Shown: positions 17,969 through 26,826, counted from the stretch's first letter. The stretch: 64,000 nt of DNA from Chitinophaga sp. YR573 (GCF_900110995.1 NZ_FOJF01000001.1:1009199-1073198), one strand, 5' to 3'. Numbers and translations: made by a program. Notes: a model not told the origin generated them from the letters alone.

Positions 17969-17982
17969 TGCAAACGTTTGCA
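17969..17982. promoter_or_regulatory. Probable LacI-family operator before exuT
   Basis: This is a second exact copy of TGCAAACGTTTGCA, lying in the 78-nt gap between eda and exuT. A perfect 14-bp palindrome occurring twice, both times before uronate genes, is unlikely by chance. It implies that exuT has its own regulated promoter. Confidence 0.75.
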
Positions 17983-17999
17983 TTTATTAATGTTTTTCT

Positions 18000-18665
18000 T
18001 TATTTCTTGATAGCTTTTGCAATATCCACTGCTTTGGACAACTGAGCTTTCAGTCCGGTCCAGTCTTTCTTCTCTATCAGGTCTTTTTTTAATAACCCTG
18101 ATCCCATCCCAACACATACTACGCCTGCATCGAACCAGGTTTGCATACTTTCTTTAGTTGCATCTACCCCACCTGTTGGCATAAACTTCATATCAGGGAA
18201 AAGGGGCTTGATGGCAGTCACGAAACCGGGACCCAATACATTACCGGGGAACAATTTAGCAAATGTGGCACCCGTTTTCTCCGCAGTGGCTATTTCAGAA
18301 GGCGTCATACAACCTGGTATCCAGGCAATAACTTCCTTTTTACAGGCATCTGCGATAGAGGCATCGGTGATAGGGCTTACGATAAAATCGGCACCCATAC
18401 CGGCAAACAACTTTGCATCCTCCGCGCTTTTAATGGTGCCTATACCCAGGAACAGATCCGGCATAGCGGCCAGTTTCTTATCGCGCATATAAGCGAAATT
18501 GCGGCGTGCATGCTCTCCCCTGTTGGTAAATTCAAATACACGGATCCCTGCCTCATAACAGGCTTTCATCACTTCATAACATACCTCTTCTTCTTCGTGA
18601 TAAAATACAGGTATGAGCTTACTATTTTCAAATGCAGCAATGATCTCTGCGGTTGCTGGTGCCAT
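18000..18665 (-). CDS. eda: KDPG/KHG aldolase
   Basis: The class I aldolase cleaves 2-keto-3-deoxy-6-phosphogluconate to pyruvate and glyceraldehyde-3-phosphate. The 221-aa TIM barrel has Glu45 in VFEFTNRG, GIGTIKS, WIPGCMTPSE, the Schiff-base lysine in FAKLFPGN (Lys137) and FMPTGGVD. It is the last gene of the operon uxaB-uxaC-kdgK-eda and lies 2 nt after kdgK. It completes the shared lower branch for both the kdu and the uxa routes. Confidence 0.95.
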   Translation of the reverse strand: MAPATAEIIAAFENSKLIPVFYHEEEEVCYEVMKACYEAGIRVFEFTNRGEHARRNFAYMRDKKLAAMPDLFLGIGTIKSAEDAKLFAGMGADFIVSPITDASIADACKKEVIAWIPGCMTPSEIATAEKTGATFAKLFPGNVLGPGFVTAIKPLFPDMKFMPTGGVDATKESMQTWFDAGVVCVGMGSGLLKKDLIEKKDWTGLKAQLSKAVDIAKAIKK

Positions 18666-18667
18666 AT

Positions 18668-19666
18668 CTATATTAGTTTTTGAATGTCTGCTTTAGCTGT
18701 TAAATTAAAATCTCCTTTCAGGAATAACTTGGACCAGGCGGCGGCAGCGGCAAATGAAATGGTTTGCTGTGCGTTCATCCCTTCCAGTTGTGCATGGATC
18801 AATCCTGCCATGAAACAATCTCCGCTTCCTACTCTGTCTACTACTGCATTTGTTTCATACTGTTTTGATACCACGTCTCCTTTTTCATCATGCCAGGTTG
18901 CGTAATATAAGTTATGCGTAGGCGCGTTTGAAAAGCGGAATGTAAAAGCTACTTTTTTACAACGTGGATATTTCTCTCTTATTTCTTTCGCTACTTTATT
19001 GGCTTCCTCCAAATATACTTCCTTTGTTTCTGCCGTTAATGCAGCCGTATTTAAAGTGGTATTCAGCATTTGGTTAGATGCCCAGATATTGCCCATGATC
19101 ACATCACAGTACTGCGCCAGTTCAGGCATTACGGCAATGGGTTGTTTTCCGTATTGCCATAGTTTACTGCGATAATTGAGATCTGTGGAGATGATCAGTC
19201 CTTTTCTTGTAGCGGCTTCCAGCACTTCTTTGCAGATGATAGCTGCGTCTTCATTCAGTGCGGGTGTGAGTGCGCTCCAGTGGAACCATTCTGCATCACC
19301 CAGCAGGCTGTCCCAGTCTACGGTACCAGGTTGCAGCTGACTGAAGGAAGAATACTTTCTGTCGTACACTACACCGGCGTTTTTCAGGTCTTTCCCCTGT
19401 TCCAGGTAGTAGATACCAATACGGTCTCCGCCTTTCAGCATACGGTCTGTTTCTACGCCTATTTCTTCCAGCTGTTGCAGTACCTGCGTTGCAATACCAT
19501 TCTCAGGCACCCGGCTGATATAGGTAACAGGCGTACCCCAGTTAGCCAGTGCAGCAGCTACATTTGCTTCTGCACCGCCTACATATATTGCAGCGTTGTG
19601 CTGCGCGAACTCCGGCGACAACCGAAGCAGAATTTCTCCGAATGAAATAACTTTAACTGGCTTCAT
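18668..19666 (-). CDS. kdgK: 2-keto-3-deoxygluconate kinase (PfkB family)
   Basis: The 332-aa sugar kinase phosphorylates KDG to KDPG. It starts MKPVKVISFGEILLRLSPEF, contains VGGAEANVAAALANWG (substrate side), STDLNYRSKLW, and the PfkB ATP/catalytic signature VDRVGSGDCFMAGL with the catalytic Asp. The ATG at 19666 is chosen because the conserved fold starts right there. It overlaps the uxaC stop region by 14 nt, so the genes are translationally coupled; a longer reading frame would intrude deeply into uxaC. PfkB members are hard to tell apart from sequence, but placement between uxaC and eda makes KDG the clear substrate. Confidence 0.93.
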   Translation of the reverse strand: MKPVKVISFGEILLRLSPEFAQHNAAIYVGGAEANVAAALANWGTPVTYISRVPENGIATQVLQQLEEIGVETDRMLKGGDRIGIYYLEQGKDLKNAGVVYDRKYSSFSQLQPGTVDWDSLLGDAEWFHWSALTPALNEDAAIICKEVLEAATRKGLIISTDLNYRSKLWQYGKQPIAVMPELAQYCDVIMGNIWASNQMLNTTLNTAALTAETKEVYLEEANKVAKEIREKYPRCKKVAFTFRFSNAPTHNLYYATWHDEKGDVVSKQYETNAVVDRVGSGDCFMAGLIHAQLEGMNAQQTISFAAAAAWSKLFLKGDFNLTAKADIQKLI

Positions 19667-21065
19667 TATCCTCAAACTTAAAATATGTTTTCGCGTTATT
19701 GTAGCAAATATCCTGCACCATCTTTCCAAGCCACTTAATATCTCCCGGCAGTTCTCCGTTCTCCACATCATTGCCGATGAGGTTACACAAAATACGCCGA
19801 AAATATTCATGGCGGGAATACGACAGAAAACTTCTTGAATCAGTGAGCATACCTACGAATCTGCTCAGCAGTCCCATATTGCTTAAGGTATTCATTTGCT
19901 TTTCCATACCATCTTTCTGGTCCAGGAACCACCATCCGGAGCCAAACTGCATTTTACCGGGTACTGTACCGTCCTGGAAGTTACCAACCATGGTTGCAAA
20001 TACCTCGTTATAAGCAGGATTTAAATTATATACTACTGTCTTGGCCAGTTTACCCTTTTTGTCCAATCCATCTAAAAATGAAGACATGGCCTGTGCTACC
20101 TGCCAGTCGCCGATAGAATCTACACCGGCATCTGCACCTACGGATTGTAATAAACGGCTATTGTTATTGCGGATAGCGCCTACATGGAACTGCTGTACCC
20201 AGTTGCGTTCATGGTTCCACTCGCAGATAAAATGCAAAGTACCTGATTTGAATTCTTCCGCTTCAGCTGTAGTGACGGTTTGCCCTGCACGCAGTTTAAC
20301 GTAGATCTTTTCCAGTGATGCAGCAGTAAACGGACTACCGTAAAAAGTGCTGATACCATGATCTGATAAACGGCCACCTGCAGCATGGAAATAATCATGT
20401 CTGCTACGCAGTGCTTCCAGTAATTTGCTGTAAGTAGTAGCCTCTATACCAGCCGCTATGCCTAGTTTTTCTACATATGCATTAAATGCAGGTACATCTT
20501 CTACCGCCAGGACTTTATCCGGCCGGAAAGTAGGTAATACCTTTACATTAAAAGCCGACTGCTGAATATTTTTATGGTGTTCCAGTGTATCGCAGGGATC
20601 ATCTGTGGTGCATAATGCATGCACTTTAAAATGTGTTAAAAGCGATTGCGCTTTCCATTGAGACAACTGCTCATTACACTGATTGTATATAGATGAAGCA
20701 CTGTCTGCATCCAGCAATTGCTTTATGCCAAAGGGGTTAAGCAACTCCATATGCGTCCAGTGGTATAAAGGATTGCGCATGGTATAAGGCACAGTAGCCG
20801 CCCAGTGTTTGAATTTGGTAAGATCATCGGTATCGCCGGTGATATATTTTTCATCCACACCATTGGCCCGCATGGCCCTCCATTTGTAATGGTCGCCTTT
20901 CAGCCACATAGCAGTAAGACTTTCAAACTGTCTGTTGCCTGCTATTTCATCCGGTGATAAGTGATTATGATAATCGATGATAGGCATCTCTTTGGCATAA
21001 TCGTGGAATAGTTGTTTGGCTGTTTCTGTACGTAACAGGAAATCAGCACACAGGAATTGCTTCAT
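19653..21065 (-). CDS. uxaC: Uronate isomerase
   Basis: The 470-aa enzyme (the same length I recall for E. coli) interconverts D-glucuronate/D-fructuronate and D-galacturonate/D-tagaturonate. It belongs to the amidohydrolase-like metal-dependent barrel family. Recognisable segments are PIIDYHNHLSPDEIAGNRQF (metal-binding HNH near residue 33), YHWTHMELLNPFGI, HALCTTDDPCDTLEHH, and the late LSRFVGMLTDSRSFLSYSRH and YFRRILCNLIGNDVENGE. The gene lies 14 nt after uxaB and overlaps kdgK by 14 nt. It is the entry point for saturated hexuronates imported by ExuT. Confidence 0.96.
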   Translation of the reverse strand: MKQFLCADFLLRTETAKQLFHDYAKEMPIIDYHNHLSPDEIAGNRQFESLTAMWLKGDHYKWRAMRANGVDEKYITGDTDDLTKFKHWAATVPYTMRNPLYHWTHMELLNPFGIKQLLDADSASSIYNQCNEQLSQWKAQSLLTHFKVHALCTTDDPCDTLEHHKNIQQSAFNVKVLPTFRPDKVLAVEDVPAFNAYVEKLGIAAGIEATTYSKLLEALRSRHDYFHAAGGRLSDHGISTFYGSPFTAASLEKIYVKLRAGQTVTTAEAEEFKSGTLHFICEWNHERNWVQQFHVGAIRNNNSRLLQSVGADAGVDSIGDWQVAQAMSSFLDGLDKKGKLAKTVVYNLNPAYNEVFATMVGNFQDGTVPGKMQFGSGWWFLDQKDGMEKQMNTLSNMGLLSRFVGMLTDSRSFLSYSRHEYFRRILCNLIGNDVENGELPGDIKWLGKMVQDICYNNAKTYFKFEDNEAS

Positions 21066-21079
21066 AATCTATTGTTCAG

Positions 21080-22561
21080 TTAATCTAAATCCGTTCCTAA
21101 GCCATTTTGCAGGATCTCCTGCAAATGCGTTACTACGGACCCACGGAAATTAGGAATAGTGCTCAGGTCTATCTCCCATAAGCGTTTATCTTCACAAACC
21201 TGTTTCACCATTAGTGCTACATTTTCATTTTTCCAGTGATCAGCAAAAATAGCGGCGTTATCATCTGTGATAGTATAATATTCTGTTCCGCGCAAACCGT
21301 AATATACCCCGTTCTCTTCTTTTGCAGGACGCAGGAAAAGTAGCATAGCAGCAAAGCCCAGTGCCATATGCTGAGGCACAATATGTTCCTGTTTAAAATA
21401 ACGGTAAATGGTACGCACATTCCGGGCGTTCATTTTGGAACTCTGCTGGAAGGTGATGCTGATCAGTTTATGCGCGATGTAAGGGTTGGCAAACCTGTCC
21501 AGTACATCTTCTGCAAAGGCAGGTGCCTGCGGACAGGAGTCCTTTATAGTCGGTACAATTTCTTCCATGATCACTGTTCTGAAGAATGTGCGCATGTATG
21601 TATTACTCATGCTTTCATACACGGTGTTTAGTCCGCTGAGGAAACACAGGGGTACTGATATCGTATGACTACCATTCAAAATACGCAGTTTCTGTTCTCT
21701 GTAAGGAGTGATATCCGGTGTGATGAGCATGCGGGTATCAGCCTGGCAGAAAGACAATGTATTAGAGGTTGTTTCATTTCCCTCAATAGCCCATAACAGG
21801 TAAGGCTCTGCATCTATCCATAACTGATCTTTGTATCCTGCTTCTTCCTCCAGCGTCGCTAATTCTTTGGGTTTACCGGGAACGATACGGTCTACCAGGG
21901 AGTTGCAGAACTGGTTATTGGCAGTGATCCAGTTGATGAAGGCTTCGGGCAGTTCGTTATAAGCGGCCAGTTTTAAGATGATCTCCTGTAATAAGCTGCC
22001 ATTATTGACCACCAGTTCTGTAGGTACGATGACGAAACCGCTGTGTGAGGCCCCTTTAAAATGGGTGTAGCGCTCATAAAGGACGGCCAGCAGTTTACCG
22101 GGGTAAGAAGCGGGTACGCCTTTGTCTATTTTCTCCGCAACATATTGAATACCAACCTCTGTTGTATTGGAAATGATGATTTGCAAGTCGGGTTGATGCA
22201 CCGACTTCAACACTTCCTTCCATTCTGCATTCGATTGCAAAACACGACTAACAGAAGCGTTGATTACCCGTTGATTCACCAACTCTCCCTGGGCTACTCC
22301 TTTGATACTGGTAGTATAGAGGTTATCCTGGGAAGAGAAATCAGTAGTAGGCCCGTCTGTAGATTTTACAATGACGATCCTTCCTTCAAAGATGCCTTCT
22401 TTGTTGGCTTTATCTACCAGGTAATCTACAAGTCCGCGCAGTAATACACCTGTCCCAAACTGTAAGATCTTTTCAGGATAGCTGAAATAACGCTCCGTAA
22501 TGCCAAAACCCGGGTGCTTCAATACATGAGCCTTATTTAGTACAGGTAACATGTTATCCAT
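21080..22561 (-). CDS. uxaB: Tagaturonate reductase (altronate dehydrogenase)
   Basis: The 493-aa NAD-dependent polyol/uronate dehydrogenase reduces tagaturonate to altronate. Signatures of the mannitol dehydrogenase family are LQFGTGVLLRGLVDYLVDKAN (dinucleotide region, near residue 35), IISNTTEVGI, VDRIVPGKP, and REQKLRILNGSHTISVPLCFL containing the catalytic Lys region. UxuB (fructuronate reductase) is related, but the presence of uxaA and absence of uxuA in the window favour UxaB. It heads the uxaB-uxaC-kdgK-eda operon. No TGCAAACGTTTGCA operator is seen upstream; an 11-bp repeat array lies about 185-265 nt before the start instead. Confidence 0.93.
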   Translation of the reverse strand: MDNMLPVLNKAHVLKHPGFGITERYFSYPEKILQFGTGVLLRGLVDYLVDKANKEGIFEGRIVIVKSTDGPTTDFSSQDNLYTTSIKGVAQGELVNQRVINASVSRVLQSNAEWKEVLKSVHQPDLQIIISNTTEVGIQYVAEKIDKGVPASYPGKLLAVLYERYTHFKGASHSGFVIVPTELVVNNGSLLQEIILKLAAYNELPEAFINWITANNQFCNSLVDRIVPGKPKELATLEEEAGYKDQLWIDAEPYLLWAIEGNETTSNTLSFCQADTRMLITPDITPYREQKLRILNGSHTISVPLCFLSGLNTVYESMSNTYMRTFFRTVIMEEIVPTIKDSCPQAPAFAEDVLDRFANPYIAHKLISITFQQSSKMNARNVRTIYRYFKQEHIVPQHMALGFAAMLLFLRPAKEENGVYYGLRGTEYYTITDDNAAIFADHWKNENVALMVKQVCEDKRLWEIDLSTIPNFRGSVVTHLQEILQNGLGTDLD

Positions 22562-22744
22562 TTTATTTATTCAGAGAATTTTGATCAATAAATATATAAC
22601 TCCGGAAGAACTTTAAGTATAAATTTTTTACCCTTTTCTTCCATTACGCTTTTACTTATATTCTAATTCCTTGTTAATCAGTAGTAAAAAAGCACCAGAA
22701 TGTAAATAGGTAGTGATAACCTACTGATATTCTGCCCATTAGGG

Positions 22745-22824
22745 TATATAACCCGTATATAAGCCCTATATAACCCCTATGTAACAGGTATATAAGCCGT
22801 ACTTATATAGATAGGGCTTATATA
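22745..22824. repeat. Array of five to six 11-bp AT-rich repeats plus an inverted copy
   Basis: Exact 11-nt periodicity runs from 22745 to 22799: TATATAACCCG, TATATAAGCCC, TATATAACCCC, TATGTAACAGG, TATATAAGCCG. A degenerate sixth unit follows (22800-22810). An inverted segment (ATAGGGCTTATATA, 22811-22824) is complementary to part of units two and three, so a hairpin is possible. The period is about one DNA turn, so the units would face the same side of the helix. It lies between divergent promoters of uxaB and mnmA. Confidence 0.85.
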
Positions 22825-22928
22825 GGAGTTAAACCAGGTTCATAAACCCCTTAAAGGTTAGTTTCGGTACTTTTAAGCAGGTAGCTAGGTCCCACGTTCG
22901 TAACACCCCCCATTTGGCGATTTTTCAG

Positions 22929-22936
22929 TAATTTTG
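22929..22936 (+). promoter_or_regulatory. Putative -7 promoter element of mnmA
   Basis: TAATTTTG matches TAnnTTTG exactly and ends 21 nt before the mnmA ATG. No clear -33 element is visible at the usual distance. Confidence 0.4.
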
Positions 22937-22957
22937 CCGTCTTAATAATATGCAACG

Positions 22958-24058
22958 ATGAGCAGACATGGCAAAGTACTGGTAGCGATGAGCGGCGGTA
23001 TAGATAGTACGGTAACAGCGCTGATGTTGAATGAACAAGGGTATGAAGTGGTGGGTATCACCATGAAAACCTGGGATTATGCGTCAGCTGGTTCCAGTAA
23101 AAAAGAGACGGGATGCTGTAACCTGGACTCCTTTAACGACGCACGTGCGGCAGCTGTTCACCACGGCTTCTCACACTTCGTGCTGGATATAAGAGATGAA
23201 TTCGGGGATTTTGTAATTGAGAACTTTGTAGATGAATATATAGCAGGACGTACACCTAATCCCTGTGTACTGTGTAACACACACATTAAATGGCGGGCGC
23301 TTATGAAAAGAGCGGACGCACTGGATTGCGCATTCATTGCCACCGGCCACTACGCACAGATCAGGGAAGAAAACGACCGCTTTGTATTAAGCAAAGGCAT
23401 CGATGAACTGAAAGACCAGAGTTATGTTCTCTGGGGTTTACAACAGGATGTATTAAAACGCACCATGCTTCCCCTGGGTGGATACCGTAAACCGGCTATC
23501 CGCCAGATGGCAGAAGATTTCGGATATCCTGAACTGGCCAAGAAAGCAGAAAGCTATGAAATATGCTTTGTGCCGGATAACGACTACCGCGGGTTTTTAA
23601 AACGTCGGGTAGACGGACTGGAAGAACGTGTAAATGGTGGTAATTTCGTACTGCGTGACGGCACGATCGTAGGTCATCACAAGGGTTACCCTTTTTATAC
23701 TATCGGGCAGCGTAAAGGGCTCGAAATTGCCCTGGGCAGACCGATGTTCGTTACTGAAATCATTCCTGAAACCAATACCGTGGTTTTAGGTAACGAGAGT
23801 GAACTGGACAGAAGCGAAATGTTCGTAGGCGGGATTAACATGATCAAATACGATCATATCCCTGAAGGCATGGAAGCGTTAACTAAAATACGTTATAAGA
23901 GTACTCCTTCTCTGAGCAACTTATATAACGAAGATGGTAAAGTGAAAGTGAATTTCTACGAACAGGTGAAAGGTATTGCACCCGGACAGTCTGCTGTGTT
24001 TTATGAAGGAGATGATGTGATTGCCGGCGGAATTATCCAGAGAGCTGGGATTAAATAA
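22958..24058 (+). CDS. mnmA: tRNA-specific 2-thiouridylase
   Basis: MnmA uses ATP and a sulfur relay to make the 2-thio group of U34 in tRNA for Glu, Gln and Lys. The 366-aa protein has the PP-loop SGGIDST (12-18), the nucleophile Cys103 in NPCVLCN, and the persulfide-forming Cys203 in YEICFVPDNDYRGF. TIGQRKGL and the C-terminal beta-barrel region GIAPGQSAVFYEGDDVIAGGII are also present. Length and motif order are normal. It is a single gene ending in a clear terminator. Confidence 0.97.
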   Translation: MSRHGKVLVAMSGGIDSTVTALMLNEQGYEVVGITMKTWDYASAGSSKKETGCCNLDSFNDARAAAVHHGFSHFVLDIRDEFGDFVIENFVDEYIAGRTPNPCVLCNTHIKWRALMKRADALDCAFIATGHYAQIREENDRFVLSKGIDELKDQSYVLWGLQQDVLKRTMLPLGGYRKPAIRQMAEDFGYPELAKKAESYEICFVPDNDYRGFLKRRVDGLEERVNGGNFVLRDGTIVGHHKGYPFYTIGQRKGLEIALGRPMFVTEIIPETNTVVLGNESELDRSEMFVGGINMIKYDHIPEGMEALTKIRYKSTPSLSNLYNEDGKVKVNFYEQVKGIAPGQSAVFYEGDDVIAGGIIQRAGIK

Positions 24059-24080
24059 ATTTATTTCAATAGAACTTTTA

Positions 24081-24110
24081 AAAAATGGTCTGCTGTTGCG
24101 GACCATTTTT
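24081..24110. terminator. Terminator after mnmA
   Basis: AAAAATGGTC (24081-24090) pairs perfectly with GACCATTTTT (24101-24110) around a 10-nt loop, and the T-run continues to eight. Confidence 0.9.
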
Positions 24111-24127
24111 TTTGAATAAATTTAATC

Positions 24128-24688
24128 ATGAATAAAAAGAACTTGTCAGCTTCACAACGGGAAGAACTGTTCAAAACATTAAAAGCCCGTTTTGAGAAAA
24201 ACATGAACCGCCATAAAGGTCTTGAATGGGCTAAAGTACAGGCAAGGCTGGAAGCTAATACTGAAAAGATCTGGTCGCTCAATGTAATGGAAAGCACTGG
24301 TGGTGAACCGGATGTGGTTGGTCATGATAAAAAGACAGGCGAATACATTTTTTATGATTGTTCAGCAGAGACTCCTAAGGAGCGCAGAAGTATTTGTTAC
24401 GACCATGAAGCGCTGGAGTCCAGGAAAGAACATAAACCGGAAGATAGCGCCATTAACATGGCAGATGATATGGGCATTGAGCTTTTAACGGAAGAACAAT
24501 ACCGGGAATTGCAGCAGCTTGGAGAGTTTGATACGAAAACATCGAGCTGGGTGAAAACACCTGCTGATATCAGAGCGCTTGGCGGCGCCCTGTTTGTTGA
24601 TCGCCGTTATGGCAAGGTCTTCGTGTATCATAACGGTGCGTCCTCTTACTATAACGTCAGAGGGTTCCGTGGCTCGTTAAGGATCTAG
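24128..24688 (+). CDS. DUF4256 domain-containing protein
   Basis: The 186-aa soluble protein matches the DUF4256 family from memory: LSASQREELFKTLKARFEKNM and HKGLEWAKVQARLEANTEKIWSLNVMESTGGEPDVV early on, then YIFYDCSAETPKERRSICYD, LLTEEQYRELQQLGEFDTKTSSW and a C-terminal LFVDRRYGKVFVYHNGASSYY. The function is unknown; the family is widespread in Bacteroidota and Firmicutes. It has no export signal. The gene stands alone after the mnmA terminator and converges on the esterase-like gene with a gap of only 3 nt. Confidence 0.85.
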   Translation: MNKKNLSASQREELFKTLKARFEKNMNRHKGLEWAKVQARLEANTEKIWSLNVMESTGGEPDVVGHDKKTGEYIFYDCSAETPKERRSICYDHEALESRKEHKPEDSAINMADDMGIELLTEEQYRELQQLGEFDTKTSSWVKTPADIRALGGALFVDRRYGKVFVYHNGASSYYNVRGFRGSLRI

Positions 24689-24691
24689 GGG

Positions 24692-25765
24692 TTATTCGAA
24701 TACCATGTGTCGTGCGATGAATGGTAACAGACGTGTGTAAAACCGTCCATCATCAGCCCAGTTCTTGTTCCATGGATTGCCACGATATTCTTCAGCATCA
24801 TGCTCGATCCCTAAATCATCAAGATCACGGGTAAATACGCGGGCAGAGAAAATATGGTCGTAGTTTCCATCATACCGGGCCCAGTCGAACGCAATACCGC
24901 GCAACTTTTTGAGATTGGCTGCAGACTCCCCTATTGCTCCTTCCAGCAGAAATCCTTTCTTGGCTTTTAACATGTTTTCTACGTTTACTTTCACTTCCCC
25001 GTTTTCCAGATCCATGAAAAAATCGCAGTAAAGAGGAGGACGTGAAGGATTAGGAAGAAAAGCCTGACTGACGGCAATGAAGATACTTGTGCGGACATCT
25101 TTTTGAACATCGCCGAGATCAGTAAGTGATTTAGCTTGTATGATTTTTTTCCAATCGATCCCAAGTTCTGTCCAGGGAAGGTAGCCCATGCCTGTCGCTA
25201 CCGGATGCATAGCATATACAACGCTGAAGATCTCCGGGTGGGTCATGGCCAGTGTCAATGCACCACGCCCCCCCATGAAATCACCGACTACCGCGCGACT
25301 TTCACTATGCCGGATAGTACGGAATTTGCTGTCAATAAAGGGGACCAGCTCCTGTGTGGTGAAATCGATCCAGCGACCACTGACAGGAGAATTTCCATAG
25401 AGACTTCCCACCGCAGACGTCGAATAATCGGCTACTACAAAAATCACTTCTTTTATTACGCCTGCTGTAAATGCGCGTTCGAGCAACCTGATGGCTGGTG
25501 TACCTTCAATGATCGTTTCAGCACTCCCCGACATACTATGGCAATAATATACCACCGGATAAGATTTACCTGATGTCGCATATCCCGGCGGCAGATAAAT
25601 CATAACATGCCTGGTTTCATTCAGTCCCACGAGATTTTCATGAAGAATCTTCGAAACCAGCTTTTCAGAGATCACAGTGCCGTGTGCGGGTACAGCAGGA
25701 GTTTGGGCTGTTACTACTGTCGAAATTAAGAGGCAGATGAAAAGGTATATTTGAGTTGGTTTCAT
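24692..25765 (-). CDS. Secreted esterase-fold protein with nucleophile elbow lacking serine
   Basis: The 357-aa product has a signal peptide (about 1-20, ending TVVTA) and an alpha/beta-hydrolase of the putative esterase (esterase D, enterochelin esterase-like) type. It shows VMIYLPPGY, SYPVVYYCHSMSG and WIDFTTQELVPFIDSKFRTI. Where the family has G-x-S-M-G-G, this protein reads GDFMGG (residues 161-166), so Phe163 replaces the catalytic Ser. The C-terminal YDGNYDHIFSARVF retains a candidate His. The rest of the fold is complete and not frameshifted. It may therefore be a non-catalytic binding protein, or may use another residue. It is monocistronic, convergent with the DUF4256 gene. Confidence 0.8.
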   Translation of the reverse strand: MKPTQIYLFICLLISTVVTAQTPAVPAHGTVISEKLVSKILHENLVGLNETRHVMIYLPPGYATSGKSYPVVYYCHSMSGSAETIIEGTPAIRLLERAFTAGVIKEVIFVVADYSTSAVGSLYGNSPVSGRWIDFTTQELVPFIDSKFRTIRHSESRAVVGDFMGGRGALTLAMTHPEIFSVVYAMHPVATGMGYLPWTELGIDWKKIIQAKSLTDLGDVQKDVRTSIFIAVSQAFLPNPSRPPLYCDFFMDLENGEVKVNVENMLKAKKGFLLEGAIGESAANLKKLRGIAFDWARYDGNYDHIFSARVFTRDLDDLGIEHDAEEYRGNPWNKNWADDGRFYTRLLPFIARHMVFE

Positions 25766-26033
25766 GACATAGTTTTCTAAATGGAAACTACATCGTTACC
25801 TGTAAAATTCAAAACATATATGACCAAGTGCAGTATCCAATATACGTATGACTCTTTTTAACAGTCTTCTCTCCATTTTTATTCTTTTCATCAAACAGAC
25901 CAGATATGAATATTAAAATTTTATCATGTTATATGAAGTAAGCTTTTTTATTATTATATTACAAAAAGCCTTTAATAAATATTATATAATTTTTATTTAC
26001 ATATTACAACAATCTGAACAATGTGATTCTTAC

Positions 26034-26648
26034 ATGGCCAACGCAACCTTTGACTTAAATAATTTACACGAAGACCAGGCCCTGATAACACAAATAAAAT
26101 CAGGAAATTATGACGCGTTCACTCATCTCTACAATAAATATGTCCGGCAGTTAACACAATATGGACTTAAGTTCAATGTTGATCTGCCGGTTATACAGGA
26201 TTGCCTGCATGATGTATTTGTATGGTTATGGACAAACCGGTATAAGTTAACCATTCACCACTCTATCAAAAGTTATCTTTTCAAATCTGTCCGTACCTCC
26301 ATTCTCCACACAATTGAGAAGAAAAATAAATTAAGACCGTTACACCCGGAAGAGGGAAATGAATACAGTTTTGAACTGGAACTATCGCCGGAAACCCTCA
26401 TGCTTCAGAATGAAGACAGGAAGCAAACCAGAGAACAGATCGAAAGTCTGCTGCATAAACTCACCGCTAAACAAAAAGAAGTTATTTACCTGCGCTATTA
26501 TGAAGGACTAAACTTTGAAGACATTGCCCAAAACATGAATCTTTCTGTGAAAGCATCTTACAAATTAATGGGACGGGCTATTACCACCCTCCGCGAAAAC
26601 ATGCCTGGTTCCCGGGTACTGCTTCTTGTATTACTTCATCTCCACTAA
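26034..26648 (+). CDS. ECF sigma factor (FecI/SigZ-like, Bacteroidota type)
   Basis: The 204-aa RNA polymerase sigma factor has sigma-70 region 2 (about 25-90; NYDAFTHLYNKYVRQL, CLHDVFVWLWTNRYKL) and region 4 (about 135-185; LTAKQKEVIYLRYYEGLNFEDIAQNMNLSVKASYKLMGRAITTLR). The ATG at 26034 gives the normal N-terminus; an in-frame ATG 108 nt upstream would add an unusual hydrophobic extension. The last residues (VLLLVLLHLH) are strongly hydrophobic. It should be held by the FecR-type anti-sigma factor encoded at 30234-31250 and released when the STN-bearing TonB receptor at 31284-34292 senses its ligand. Unusually, a receptor and a GNAT gene lie between sigma and anti-sigma genes. Confidence 0.93.
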   Translation: MANATFDLNNLHEDQALITQIKSGNYDAFTHLYNKYVRQLTQYGLKFNVDLPVIQDCLHDVFVWLWTNRYKLTIHHSIKSYLFKSVRTSILHTIEKKNKLRPLHPEEGNEYSFELELSPETLMLQNEDRKQTREQIESLLHKLTAKQKEVIYLRYYEGLNFEDIAQNMNLSVKASYKLMGRAITTLRENMPGSRVLLLVLLHLH

Positions 26649-26826
26649 AGGAATTCTCTAAATAAAAAAAGTTTTAAACCCATGGGGTAATTTCCGGGGC
26701 TTCCTCCTCTTGTATCTGATCCGCTGGTAATAATGGGTTGATGCAGGCCTGCAAACCATTACAATATATACTTGCGGTTAAAAAGGTAAATACTCTTAAC
26801 CAGAATCTATCTAAATTCTAAATCGT

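Larger units (their letters stand above)
22562..22957. other. Divergent intergenic region uxaB / mnmA
   Basis: About 396 nt carry no gene. The region contains the 11-bp repeat array described separately and a probable -7 element for mnmA. The left 150 nt, nearest uxaB, are AT-rich with no operator I could recognise. Confidence 0.6.

Noticed and set aside
18000..18683. Plus-strand open frame over eda
   Set aside because: Antisense to a well-supported aldolase gene with its catalytic residues.
22745..22824. CRISPR array or plasmid-type replication origin in the 11-bp array
   Set aside because: Units follow directly with no spacers, and there is no replication initiator gene nearby; promoter-region repeats are a simpler reading.
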